DNA of 64,000 nucleotides from Pseudomonadota bacterium (lineage in GTDB: Bacteria; Pseudomonadota; Gammaproteobacteria; Steroidobacterales; Steroidobacteraceae). Position numbers and translations under genes: made by a program. Where the stretch lies: NCBI GenBank assembly GCA_021805275.1, contig JAJZFQ010000233.1, positions 76,588-140,587 on the forward strand. The letters run 5' to 3'. Below, piece by piece: positions 44,572 to 52,701 of the stretch. The notes beneath the pieces are model-generated. The model was not told the DNA's origin, made no database searches, and was given only the letters and a program-made list of their open reading frames with translations. Numbering within the stretch: position 1 is the stretch's first letter; every line of letters begins with the position of its first letter.

Positions 44572-44877
44572 GTGACGGACCAGACCTTTGGCGAACAGGT
44601 GCTTCGCCCAACGCACCCCGTGTTCGTGGACTATTGGGCGAGCGGGTGTGGCCCATGCCGCATGATCGGACCGATGATCGAGGTCTCCGCCGAGCAGTAC
44701 GCGGATCGCCTCACGGTGGCCAAGCTGAACATCGATGAGAATCCGCTCACGCCGACCCGCTGTGCCGCAGGCGACATCCCCACGCTGGTAATTTTCACGA
44801 ACGGGCAGCCCGTCGTCACGCGTGTCGGTAGTCTCAGCAGACGGGAGTCGGACGCCCTCATCTCGGCGCATGCCTGA
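44572..44877 (+). CDS. Divergent thioredoxin, probably 5'-truncated
   Basis: 101 residues from GTG 44572. The active site CGPC (Cys26, Cys29) and the cis-proline region (IPTLVIF) are present. The tryptophan normally found just before CGPC is Gly (WASGCGPC), and the segment before the cis-proline (TRCAAGDIP) departs from the usual RYGVRGIP. Canonical thioredoxins have about seven more N-terminal residues and an ATG. Here the frame is closed by TGA at 44560, exactly where the LysR remnant ends, so the gene may have lost its start in the same deletion. No clear ribosome-binding site is seen. It may be non-functional or a specialised variant. Confidence 0.65.
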   Translation: MTDQTFGEQVLRPTHPVFVDYWASGCGPCRMIGPMIEVSAEQYADRLTVAKLNIDENPLTPTRCAAGDIPTLVIFTNGQPVVTRVGSLSRRESDALISAHA

Positions 44878-45072
44878 GGAGACAGAACAGCAGAAGGCAG
44901 GTGTGGGCGCTGCGCCCCGTAGGTCGGGCAACTGAGCCCGATGGCAGCGCATCGGGGTGAGCCAGCGGCTCTACCCGTCGAGCACGGAGCGGCTGATGAC
45001 AGTTCGATCGCACTGGGTAATAATGCCTTCGACCATGACTCGACTCGTCGATCACATTGGGCTCATTACCAG

Positions 45073-45095
45073 CCCGGCTTTCGCGGAAAGCCGGG
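45073..45095 (+). promoter_or_regulatory. Strong hairpin upstream of the ACT-domain gene
   Basis: CCCGGCTTTC (45073-45082) and GAAAGCCGGG (45086-45095) form a perfect 10-bp stem with a 3-base loop. No T-run follows, so it is not a standard terminator. It lies 48 bp before the ACT gene and could act in its leader RNA. Confidence 0.5.
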
Positions 45096-45143
45096 GCGGT
45101 GGTGTGCGATCTGGCAGTGTTGGAGAGACGAGGACCACGAGCC

Positions 45144-45413
45144 ATGGCTCACGAAGAACAAGAGCGGGAAGTTTCACAGGCGTTGTGCCTGCGGGTCGTT
45201 GCCGAGCGTGATCCCGGCGCGCTCGCGCGCGTGCTCAACTGCTTCACGAGTCTCAATGCGATTCCTCGGCGGGTGGTGGCGGAATTCAGTATCACCGGTG
45301 AGCAGCACATCCGGGTCGACATCGCCGGCCTGACGGAGCGGCATCTGTCTGTGATCGCAGCGAAGCTCGGTCAGGCGCCGATGATCGAGAGCGCGTATTG
45401 GCATCATTTGTGA
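45144..45413 (+). CDS. Small stand-alone ACT-domain protein
   Basis: 89 residues from ATG 45144. The body fits an ACT domain: ALCLRVVAERDPGALARVLN as first strand and helix, then RRVVAEFSITGEQHIRVDIA and a second helix LTERHLSVIAAKLGQAP, ending with a strand (ESAYWHHL). It resembles the short regulatory subunits of acetohydroxyacid synthase (IlvM type), but no catalytic subunit is in the window. It may bind an amino acid as a free regulator. A strong RNA hairpin precedes it. Confidence 0.65.
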   Translation: MAHEEQEREVSQALCLRVVAERDPGALARVLNCFTSLNAIPRRVVAEFSITGEQHIRVDIAGLTERHLSVIAAKLGQAPMIESAYWHHL

Positions 45414-45622
45414 GCTCCGAGACTGATCTGATCTGGCCGCGCGGGCCGTCTGCCGGAGCCTGCGTCCTCAAGGTCATCGTGGGTAAGCCGCGAGGGGTGC
45501 AAGTTCAGTTTCGCCGCGAGCGGCGCGCCGGCTAGCATGCCGGGCTCGGCAATCCGATACCGTTCCGACGGGACGCAACCGGCCGCGTGGACAGGGGACG
45601 TGAACGTCATGCGCAAAGCGTC
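45414..45622. other. Convergent intergenic stretch
   Basis: About 200 bp between the ends of two converging transcription units. I see no gene and no hairpin with a T-run, although a terminator for the long minus-strand operon would be expected here. Confidence 0.35.
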
Positions 45623-45874
45623 TCACCGTGTAGTAAGACGCTCCTCGACAAAGCGCTGTGCGCCCTGGAGGCTGGCGAGTCTCGGGTAATCGGTCTCCGC
45701 GATATCGATTGCGAATGCCTCGCTCACAGCGGTAGCGAAGTGCAGCGCGTCCATCGAATCGAAGTCGAACTGATCCCGCAGGTGCTTCGCCGGATCGACG
45801 CTTTCAGGATCGATGTCAGGCGCCACGCCAGTCAACAGCGCGAGCAGTTTGGTGCGGATTTCATTCGAATTCAT
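45623..45874 (-). CDS. Acyl carrier protein encoded with a 2-oxoacid dehydrogenase operon
   Basis: 83 residues from ATG 45874, 17 bp after the E2 stop. The phosphopantetheine site is clear (FDFDSMDALHFA, Ser40), with the acidic helix pattern of carrier proteins around it and a normal length. It would carry acyl groups as thioesters once modified. It is the last gene of an operon with an acyl-CoA synthetase and three 2-oxoacid dehydrogenase subunits, an unusual partner set. It may accept the acyl group made by the complex or keep an acyl pool for it. No fatty-acid synthase genes are near. Confidence 0.88.
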   Translation of the reverse strand: MNSNEIRTKLLALLTGVAPDIDPESVDPAKHLRDQFDFDSMDALHFATAVSEAFAIDIAETDYPRLASLQGAQRFVEERLTTR

Positions 45875-45891
45875 GAGGGTCGCCTCCTCGC

Positions 45892-47049
45892 TCAAAGAAT
45901 TTCTGGATGGGCGAGCAGGTCGACGATTGCACGTAGAAAGCGCGCCCCGAGTCGGCCGTCCGTGACCCGGTGGTCTGCGCCGAGAGACAAGGTCAGGACC
46001 GGTCGTACGACGCACTGACCGTCCTCGACCCACGCCTGTTCGCGGATCGCGCCGGACCCGACGATTGCCACCTGCGGTGGGTTGATGATCGGAAACAGGA
46101 TGTCCACCCCGTCGGCACCGAGACTCGTCACGGTGATCGTAGCCGCAGTGAATTCTCCCGAGCGCATGTGTCCTGCGCGCACACGCGTGACGAGCGCGCT
46201 GAACTCGCGCATCAAGGTCGGCAAGTCCTTCTGGTTCGCATCGAGCAGCGCCGGTGCCACCAGTCCACCGCCGCGGACCGCAATCGCAGCACCCACGTGT
46301 ACTGTGGAGGAGGATTCGAATCGACCATCCCGGAAATGACCGTTGAATCCCTCGACGCGCGCCGCGGCGAGCGCGACGGCCTTCGTGATCAGTACGGTCT
46401 CGATCAGTCGGTCCTTCACCGCGAGGGTTGCGTTGTGGCGGATCAACCAGTCGCGTGCCGGGCCGAAGTCGACGGTGTGGCCTAGATAGTAATGGGGAAT
46501 TTCCCGTTTGGCCCGCGCCATCGCGACGCCGATCGATGTCCGCATGGCTGCGCGAGGATCACTCGGGGCGGATGCTGCAGGTGGCAGGAGCTTCTCGACA
46601 TCTGCGACGTGGATGATGTCGCTGGCGGCGGACCGGGCAAGTGTCTCGAGTGGCACGCCAAGCTCATGCGCGCGACGGCGCGCGGCTGGGGAGATTCGGG
46701 CGCGCGCCGCCTGCAGGGAGGGCGCGGCCGCAGCTCCGGCCACAGCCGCCGTGGCCGCAGCTGCCTCGGGCGGCCCGGAGCGGACCTGGGAGGGTGGCGC
46801 CCGCGATGTCCCGGCGACCTCCAGGCGGGCCAGTGGGGCGCCAACCTGCACTTTGCTCCCAGGCTGCACTAGGTGCTCGAGCACCTGCGCATCATCGTAC
46901 GATTCGATGTCTATCAATCCCTTGGTGGTCTCGACGGTGGCGAGCGGCTCTCCGTGGCGCACCCGCTCGCCGGGCTTTTTGAGCCATTCGGCGAGCGTCG
47001 CGCTCTCCATGTCGGCGCCGAGGGACGGAAGATTGAATTCGATCTGCAT
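45892..47049 (-). CDS. 2-oxoacid dehydrogenase E2 (dihydrolipoyl acyltransferase)
   Basis: 385 residues; ATG 47049 shares one base with the E1-beta stop. A single lipoyl domain is at 1-80 with the lipoylated lysine in VETTKGLIDIE (Lys43). An Ala/Pro-rich linker follows, then the peripheral-subunit-binding domain (ISPAARRRAHELGVPLETLA, about 120-155) and the acyltransferase core (about 170-385) with the catalytic DHRVTDG motif (His360, Asp364). E2 moves the acyl group from lipoate to CoA. The ETTKG lipoyl context is nearer to pyruvate/acetoin-type complexes than to 2-oxoglutarate ones. No E3 (lipoamide dehydrogenase) gene is in the window, so E3 must come from elsewhere. Confidence 0.92.
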   Translation of the reverse strand: MQIEFNLPSLGADMESATLAEWLKKPGERVRHGEPLATVETTKGLIDIESYDDAQVLEHLVQPGSKVQVGAPLARLEVAGTSRAPPSQVRSGPPEAAAATAAVAGAAAAPSLQAARARISPAARRRAHELGVPLETLARSAASDIIHVADVEKLLPPAASAPSDPRAAMRTSIGVAMARAKREIPHYYLGHTVDFGPARDWLIRHNATLAVKDRLIETVLITKAVALAAARVEGFNGHFRDGRFESSSTVHVGAAIAVRGGGLVAPALLDANQKDLPTLMREFSALVTRVRAGHMRSGEFTAATITVTSLGADGVDILFPIINPPQVAIVGSGAIREQAWVEDGQCVVRPVLTLSLGADHRVTDGRLGARFLRAIVDLLAHPEIL

Positions 47050-48062
47050 CAAGGACTCCCGCTGCGCTCGAGCAGCGCGCGGACCGCGGCCACGATCCGG
47101 CCTGGACTCGGCAGGGCCGCGTCCTCGAGGTGCTTGGCGTAGGGAACGGGTACTTCCGCCGTGCACACGCGCGCCACGGGGGCATCAAGATCGTAGAAGG
47201 CCTGCTCGACGATGCGCGTGGTCACCTCGGCCGACAAGCTGCCGCTTCGCCAGCCCTCATCGACAATGACCACGCGCCGGGTGCGCCGCACGCTGGAGAT
47301 GATCGCTTCCTCGTCGAGCGGCCGCAGTGTGCGCAGATCCAGCACCTCGGCCTCGATCCCCGTCCGGGCCAGTTCCTCGGCAGCCGCGAGAGATTTGTAC
47401 AGGCTCCACCCGTAGGCGATCAGCGTGACATCCCGGCCGGAGCGGCGGATTGCGGCCCTGTGCAGGTCGACTGCCTCCAGACCTGCCGTGAGATCGCCCT
47501 CCATGTTGTAGAGATACTGGTGCTCGAAGAGCAGTACTGGGTCCCGACAGGCGAGGGCGGCCGGAAGCATGAAACGCGCATCGTCGATGGTGGCCGGTGC
47601 AAGGATTCGCAGGCCCGGGATGTGCGCATACCAGCCCTCGAGGCTGTGCGAGTGTTGGGCGGCGAGCTGACGGCCGGCGCCGGTCGCGAGACGGATGACG
47701 AGCGGCACGTTGAACTGTCCGCCGGACATGTGACTCAGGGTCGCCGCATTGTTCATGATCTGGTCGAGCGCGAGCAGGCTGAAGTTGACCGTCATCACTT
47801 CGACGATGGGCTTCACGCCGCCGAGCGCCGCACCGATTCCGGCTCCTACGAAAGCTGATTCGGACAGCGGCGCATCACGGATGCGGTCCGAGCCGAATTC
47901 CTCGAGCAATCCCTTGCTGACGGCATAACTGCCTCCGTAGCGGCCGACGTCCTCGCCCATGAGAAAGACCCGTGGATCGCTCTGCAGTGCGCTGCGCAGC
48001 GCTTCACGCACCGCGTCGCGGTAGCTCACGTGGGAACGTGACTCAGGCGAGGGGTTCGGCAT
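47049..48062 (-). CDS. 2-oxoacid dehydrogenase E1 beta subunit
   Basis: About 337 residues from ATG 48062; GTG 48029 is a possible shorter start. Family features are intact: [80 protein letters not shown] and the C-terminal [20 protein letters not shown]. With E1-alpha it forms the thiamine-diphosphate enzyme that decarboxylates a 2-oxoacid such as pyruvate or a branched-chain acid, or cleaves acetoin, and loads lipoate on E2. It overlaps E1-alpha by 20 bp and E2 by 1 bp, so synthesis is coupled. Confidence 0.92.
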   Translation of the reverse strand: MPNPSPESRSHVSYRDAVREALRSALQSDPRVFLMGEDVGRYGGSYAVSKGLLEEFGSDRIRDAPLSESAFVGAGIGAALGGVKPIVEVMTVNFSLLALDQIMNNAATLSHMSGGQFNVPLVIRLATGAGRQLAAQHSHSLEGWYAHIPGLRILAPATIDDARFMLPAALACRDPVLLFEHQYLYNMEGDLTAGLEAVDLHRAAIRRSGRDVTLIAYGWSLYKSLAAAEELARTGIEAEVLDLRTLRPLDEEAIISSVRRTRRVVIVDEGWRSGSLSAEVTTRIVEQAFYDLDAPVARVCTAEVPVPYAKHLEDAALPSPGRIVAAVRALLERSGSP

Positions 48063-49032
48063 AGACGAAACGCTCGAGGTCTGCGACTGACTCCCAGGGG
48101 GACGCCTCGGCAAACCGGACCGCGGTGTCAACTTCCGCATTCGCCTCGCGTTCGCACCGTTGATAATCATCCTCACTCATGAGGCCGAGCGCTTTGAGGC
48201 GCGTGGTCAGGGTGATGATCGGTCCCTTCTTCTCCCATTGGGCAACTTCTGCCTTGTCGCGATATAGCTGCGGATCGAACATGGAATGCGCCCGGAAGCG
48301 GTACGTGCGCATCTCGAGCAGAATTGGACCGCTTCCGGTGCGGATCTGATCCACGGCGCGACTCACCATCGTCTCAACGGCAAGCACGTCCATGCCATCG
48401 ACACTCTGGGCAGCCATGCGGTACGCACGAGCCTTGGTCGTGATATCCGTCTCGGCCTGCGCCTGATCGATTGCTGTCCCCATGGCGTACAGGTTGTTCT
48501 CGCAGAGGAACAGTACGGGCAGCTTCCAGAGCGAGGCGAGGTTGAGCGATTCGTGAAACTCTCCCTCGGCCACGGCCCCGTCTCCAAAGAAGCACGTCGT
48601 AATGTCGGTCTGGCGTAGCAATTTCTGCGCGAGCGCAAGACCGACGGCAATAGGCAGTCCGCCCGCCACGATGGCGTTACCCCCGTAGAACCGCCGCGAC
48701 GCATCGAACAAGTGCATCGAGCCCCCACGACCGCGGCTGCAGCCGGTCTGCTTGCCGAACAGCTCGGCCATGACCGCCGTCATGGGGATGCCACGCACGA
48801 TGGCGTGGCCGTGCTCGCGATAAGTCGAAACCACCGCGTCGGTCGGACGCAGAGACCGCATGGCGCCGACGGCGACGGCTTCCTCCCCGTTGTACAGGTG
48901 CAAGAATCCGCGGATCTTTGTCTCGCCGTACAGCCGGTAGCAGCGATCCTCGAAGCAGCGGATGCGCAGCATCTCGCGCAGCAGCTCCAGGCCGTGCTCT
49001 CGGCTGAGGGCGACGTCGATGGCCTTGCTCAT
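48043..49032 (-). CDS. 2-oxoacid dehydrogenase E1 alpha subunit
   Basis: 329 residues. The thiamine-diphosphate motif is complete ([18 protein letters not shown] to [12 protein letters not shown]), as are [16 protein letters not shown] near the start, the substrate-channel segment [12 protein letters not shown], and the phosphorylation-loop region of the family ([16 protein letters not shown]). The closest pattern is pyruvate/acetoin dehydrogenase E1-alpha. It overlaps the upstream acyl-CoA synthetase by 4 bp (ATGA). The gene order (synthetase, E1-alpha, E1-beta, E2, ACP) sets this apart from ordinary pdh loci. Substrate identity needs biochemical proof. Confidence 0.92.
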   Translation of the reverse strand: MSKAIDVALSREHGLELLREMLRIRCFEDRCYRLYGETKIRGFLHLYNGEEAVAVGAMRSLRPTDAVVSTYREHGHAIVRGIPMTAVMAELFGKQTGCSRGRGGSMHLFDASRRFYGGNAIVAGGLPIAVGLALAQKLLRQTDITTCFFGDGAVAEGEFHESLNLASLWKLPVLFLCENNLYAMGTAIDQAQAETDITTKARAYRMAAQSVDGMDVLAVETMVSRAVDQIRTGSGPILLEMRTYRFRAHSMFDPQLYRDKAEVAQWEKKGPIITLTTRLKALGLMSEDDYQRCEREANAEVDTAVRFAEASPWESVADLERFVYAEPLA

Positions 49033-50786
49033 TCCCTGCCCTCAAGGGTGGACAGGTCTCCTTCCGGAAGGCCGAGCTCGCGTGCTCGCAGCAACCGACG
49101 CATGATCTTGCCACTGCGCGTGCGGGGCAGACTCTCGCTGAAGGCGATCTCGCGGGGCGCCACGGCGGTCCCGAGCAGCCGGCGGGCGTGACCCATGATC
49201 TGGCGGCGCAGGGCTTCGTTCGCCTCGAAGCCGCCGCGCAGCTCGACGAAGGCCTTCACCGCCTGACCGGCAATCGGATCGGGAACGCCAATCACGCCGA
49301 CCTGTGCAACCGACGGATGCGTCATGAGGGCGCTTTCGACCTCGAAGGGACTGATGAGATGGCCGGCGGACTTGATGACGTCATCGGCGCGGCCGATGAA
49401 CCAGAAATAGCCTTCCTCGTCGCGTCGGGCCAGATCGCCGGCGAGGTACCAGCCGTCGAGAAAGCTCTCCTGGTAGCGCTCAGGGTTTTCGAGGTATCCG
49501 CTGAACATCGATGGCCAGCCGGGGCGCAGGGCGATTTCCCCCACCTGTTCGGATGACTCGATGACCTCGAGTGTTCCTTGCGCAGTGCGTCGGACGACCT
49601 GTGCCTCGACGCCCGGAATGGCACGTCCCATTGAGCCCGGGAGCACGTCGCAGGCTGGAAAATTCGCGATCATGATGGCGCCGGTCTCGGTCTGCCACCA
49701 TGTGTCGTGAAACGGCATGCCAAAGGCTTCAACGCCCCAGAGAACCGCCTCCCCGTTGAGCGGCTCTCCGACGCTCGCCATGTGCCTCAGCTGCGGGTAG
49801 TGGCGCTCACGGGTGAGTGCCGTCCCGGCCTTCATGAGCATGCGGATCGCAGTCGGGGCGGTGTACCAGACGTTCACGCGCTCCTCCTCGAGAATCCGAT
49901 ACCAGCGCTGCGGATCGAATTCCTCGCGATCCACGATCATCTGAACACCGCATGTAAGCGGGCCGATCAATCCGTAAGCGATGCCGGTGACCCAGCCGGG
50001 ATCGGCCGTGCACCAGAAGACTTCGCCGGGGTGCAGGTCAAGAACGAGCTGGCTGGTGGCGTGCTGGGCAATGACCGCCGCATGCGTGAGGGTGACGCCC
50101 TTTGGCTTGCCGGTGGTTCCGCTGGTAAAGTGCAGCAGAGCGACGTCGGCATCTCGCGTGGGGGCGGTCTCGTACGCCTCCGACGCGGCGTTCATCAGGC
50201 GAGCGAACTCAGTGGTGCCTTCCGGCAGCTCGCGCTGCACACCTTCTGGCACGATGAGCACAGTGCGCAGCTCCGGGAGCTCCGCTCGTATTGCTGCGAC
50301 CTTGCGGCGATACAGATTCTCAGTGGTCACGAGCAGCTGCACATGACCGAGTTGCAGGCGTGTCTTCAGCGGCTCAGGACCGAAGGCTGAGAACAGCGAG
50401 CAAAACACGTTTCCCGCCTTGACGGCTCCGAGCGCCGCGCTGAAGAGTTCCGGAACGCGGCCGAGCAGAGTCGCGATGACCGCGCCGCGTGCGATGCCGA
50501 GTGATCGCAGTACGTTCGCAAATTGGTTCGCATGGCGCTGCAGGTCGCTATACGTTACGTCGACGCGCTGCCAGTCGCCGCTGAGAAAGCGCGCCGCGAT
50601 CTGATCAGATCGGCCCTGTGCGACTTGGCGGTCGACCGCCTCGTGCGCGACATTGAGGTGCGGATCCGACGCACCGGTGAGTGCGCGACGGGCATCCGAC
50701 CAATTGAAGCACCGCCGCGCAGACTCGTAGTCGCTCAGGTAGTGCTCAAGAGTCCCAGGCGTCTTGTGTAACGTTTGCTCTGCCAT
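49029..50786 (-). CDS. Acetyl-/acyl-CoA synthetase (AMP-forming)
   Basis: 585 residues of the acetyl-CoA synthetase branch of adenylate-forming enzymes. The ATP loop [18 protein letters not shown], the middle motif [33 protein letters not shown] with [14 protein letters not shown], and the adenylation lysine in [10 protein letters not shown] (Lys560) are present. It is shorter than Acs of E. coli and nearer to AcsA of Bacillus. It should activate a short acid to its CoA ester through an adenylate. It is the first gene of the five-gene operon; the ACP at the end could be an alternative acceptor for the activated acid. The true acid is unknown. Confidence 0.9.
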   Translation of the reverse strand: MAEQTLHKTPGTLEHYLSDYESARRCFNWSDARRALTGASDPHLNVAHEAVDRQVAQGRSDQIAARFLSGDWQRVDVTYSDLQRHANQFANVLRSLGIARGAVIATLLGRVPELFSAALGAVKAGNVFCSLFSAFGPEPLKTRLQLGHVQLLVTTENLYRRKVAAIRAELPELRTVLIVPEGVQRELPEGTTEFARLMNAASEAYETAPTRDADVALLHFTSGTTGKPKGVTLTHAAVIAQHATSQLVLDLHPGEVFWCTADPGWVTGIAYGLIGPLTCGVQMIVDREEFDPQRWYRILEEERVNVWYTAPTAIRMLMKAGTALTRERHYPQLRHMASVGEPLNGEAVLWGVEAFGMPFHDTWWQTETGAIMIANFPACDVLPGSMGRAIPGVEAQVVRRTAQGTLEVIESSEQVGEIALRPGWPSMFSGYLENPERYQESFLDGWYLAGDLARRDEEGYFWFIGRADDVIKSAGHLISPFEVESALMTHPSVAQVGVIGVPDPIAGQAVKAFVELRGGFEANEALRRQIMGHARRLLGTAVAPREIAFSESLPRTRSGKIMRRLLRARELGLPEGDLSTLEGRE

Positions 50787-51476
50787 CGCCGCGGTCCTTC
50801 AAGGGATTGTCCGGCGAGGCGCTGCGAAGTCGATCCGCGATAGTACCTACCCAGCTCCGGTTGCTTACGGCAAGCCGCCTCGAGAGGCGGAATCGCAACC
50901 CGTTCCATTGAAATCGCGCAGCGAGCGATCCCGCCTGCTCCAAGGCGACAGTACAGAACAGGCTGCCCGGATCGACGGCAGCTGGGGTCGTGAGTGCTGC
51001 CGGCACGACGCGATGGGCGGGTTGAGGACTGTCGCCGCGGTGGATGCGCTTAGGCGGTATCAACCGTCTGTCGCCGTGGACAGGTGCCCATGATTCAATG
51101 CCTGCGGTCTGACGCAGGAGTTTCACGGATGCCAGAGACCATTGGCAAGCCGCCGCGAATGGCGTCGTTACCTTCAGACGGCGAACGCAGCTGCTGCGAG
51201 TGACGGGGCAGCCGTGACGCCACCGGCTCTACTGCCTACGGCCGGCTCTCGGGATGGCGACACCCTGCGGGGGCGAGCGGGCCGCCCCGGCAGCGCCCAT
51301 TCTGGACACGCACGAGTGTTCGGTGCGCGCTGTACGTATGGCGGCGCATCGTGCAACGCCGCACAGTTAAGGCCAATGGGGCGCCGCAGAGGAGCCCGGT
51401 GTGCGCACGGTGAGTGTGGCGTCGGTAGGCAAGATGATTGAGTGCCGAGTGCATGCTGGATGAGAAGGGTGTGCTC
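50787..51476. other. 690-bp divergent intergenic region
   Basis: This gap lies between the synthetase operon (minus) and the MacA-like gene (plus), so it must hold both promoters. Frames here are short and have no recognisable motif. The size is large for this gene-dense window, and it may contain remnants of a lost gene. A ribosome-binding motif (AGAAGGG, 51463-51469) lies at its right edge. Confidence 0.45.
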
Positions 51477-52676
51477 TTGAGTGACACCCGTGCGCCGCGG
51501 ATGCGGCGGCACCGCGTTGCCCTGATCGTGGTGGTGCTCGTGCTCGTGACCGGTGCGGCGGCGGCCTGGTGGTTTATGCGACCCGCAGCGCCGCCGCGGT
51601 ATCTCACAGTAACGTTGAGTCGCGGCACCGTGTCGCGCACCGTTACGGCGACCGGTACGGTGAATCCGGTGATGACCATCATCGTCGGATCATATGTTTC
51701 TGGCGTTATTAAGGACGTCTACTGCGACTACAACACCCGGGTCAAGAATGGACAGCTCTGCGCAAAGATTGACTCGCGGCCGTACGAGAGCGCCCTGGAG
51801 CAGGCCGACGGTGCGCTCACGCGTGACAGTGCGCAGCTCGCCGGCGCGCGCGCGGATCTCGCGCGGTACGCGGCATTGGTCACGAAGCACCTCGTGGCGC
51901 AAATCACGTATAGCGATCAGCAGGCCCTCGTGCATCAGCTCGAGGGCTCGGTGCAACTCGACCGCGCGCTGGTGTCGACCGCGAAGGTGAATCTCGGCTA
52001 CACGAATATTGTCTCTCCGGTCGACGGCACAGTGGTCGCTCGAAATATCACTGTGGGCCAAACCGTTGCCGCGAGCTTTCAGACGCCGACGCTCTTTCTG
52101 ATTGCGACGGACCTGACACGGATGCAGGTGGACACGAATGTCAGCGAGAGCGACATCGGTGCCATCAAGGAAGGTGACCCAGGGGACTTTACGGTCGAGG
52201 CGTTCCCGGGCCGTATATTCCGGGGCAATGTTGTGCAGGTGCGCCAGGCGCCTCAGGTGATACAGAATGTGGTCACCTATGACGCCGTGCTCGGCGTTTC
52301 GAACCCGGGGCTCCTTCTGAAGCCCGGGATGACTGCGACGGCGAACATCATCACGGCGCAGCGCAGCGATGTGGTGCGGATTCCCGACCAAGCACTTCGA
52401 TTCTCGCCGGGCGGGCTCGCGGTACCGACGAGTGACGAGGCAGGGCAGGCGCAGGGGCTTGCGGTCACTGCGCCTCCTGGAGGGCGGCCCGCCCGGGTCT
52501 GGATTCTGCGGCCGGCAGGGCCGGTGGCGGTTCCGATTCACGTGGGTCTGGACGACGGACGATACAGCGAACTCGTGAGCGGGGATCTTCGGGCGGGTCA
52601 GGCCGTGATCATCGGGCAGGAGGTGGCCAGCGCCGCGCCAACGCAGAGCCGCCCATTCCGCCTCGGGCACCTGTAG
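51477..52676 (+). CDS. MacA-like periplasmic adaptor of an ABC exporter
   Basis: About 399 residues from TTG 51477, chosen because AGAAGGG lies 7 bp before it; ATG 51453 is an alternative. One N-terminal membrane anchor (VALIVVVLVLVTGAAAAWWF) is followed by the adaptor fold: a beta-barrel/lipoyl half (VIKDVYCDYNTRVKNGQLCA), a helical hairpin (about 85-150), the second lipoyl half (NIVSPVDGTVVARNITVGQT) and a barrel (RMQVDTNVSESDIGAIKEGD). It would link the inner-membrane MacB-type transporter to an outer-membrane channel. No TolC-type gene is in the window. The MacB-like gene follows by 25 bp. Confidence 0.88.
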   Translation: MSDTRAPRMRRHRVALIVVVLVLVTGAAAAWWFMRPAAPPRYLTVTLSRGTVSRTVTATGTVNPVMTIIVGSYVSGVIKDVYCDYNTRVKNGQLCAKIDSRPYESALEQADGALTRDSAQLAGARADLARYAALVTKHLVAQITYSDQQALVHQLEGSVQLDRALVSTAKVNLGYTNIVSPVDGTVVARNITVGQTVAASFQTPTLFLIATDLTRMQVDTNVSESDIGAIKEGDPGDFTVEAFPGRIFRGNVVQVRQAPQVIQNVVTYDAVLGVSNPGLLLKPGMTATANIITAQRSDVVRIPDQALRFSPGGLAVPTSDEAGQAQGLAVTAPPGGRPARVWILRPAGPVAVPIHVGLDDGRYSELVSGDLRAGQAVIIGQEVASAAPTQSRPFRLGHL

Positions 52677-52701
52677 CGTTGCAGTCGCGGGCGCCGACGC
52701 C

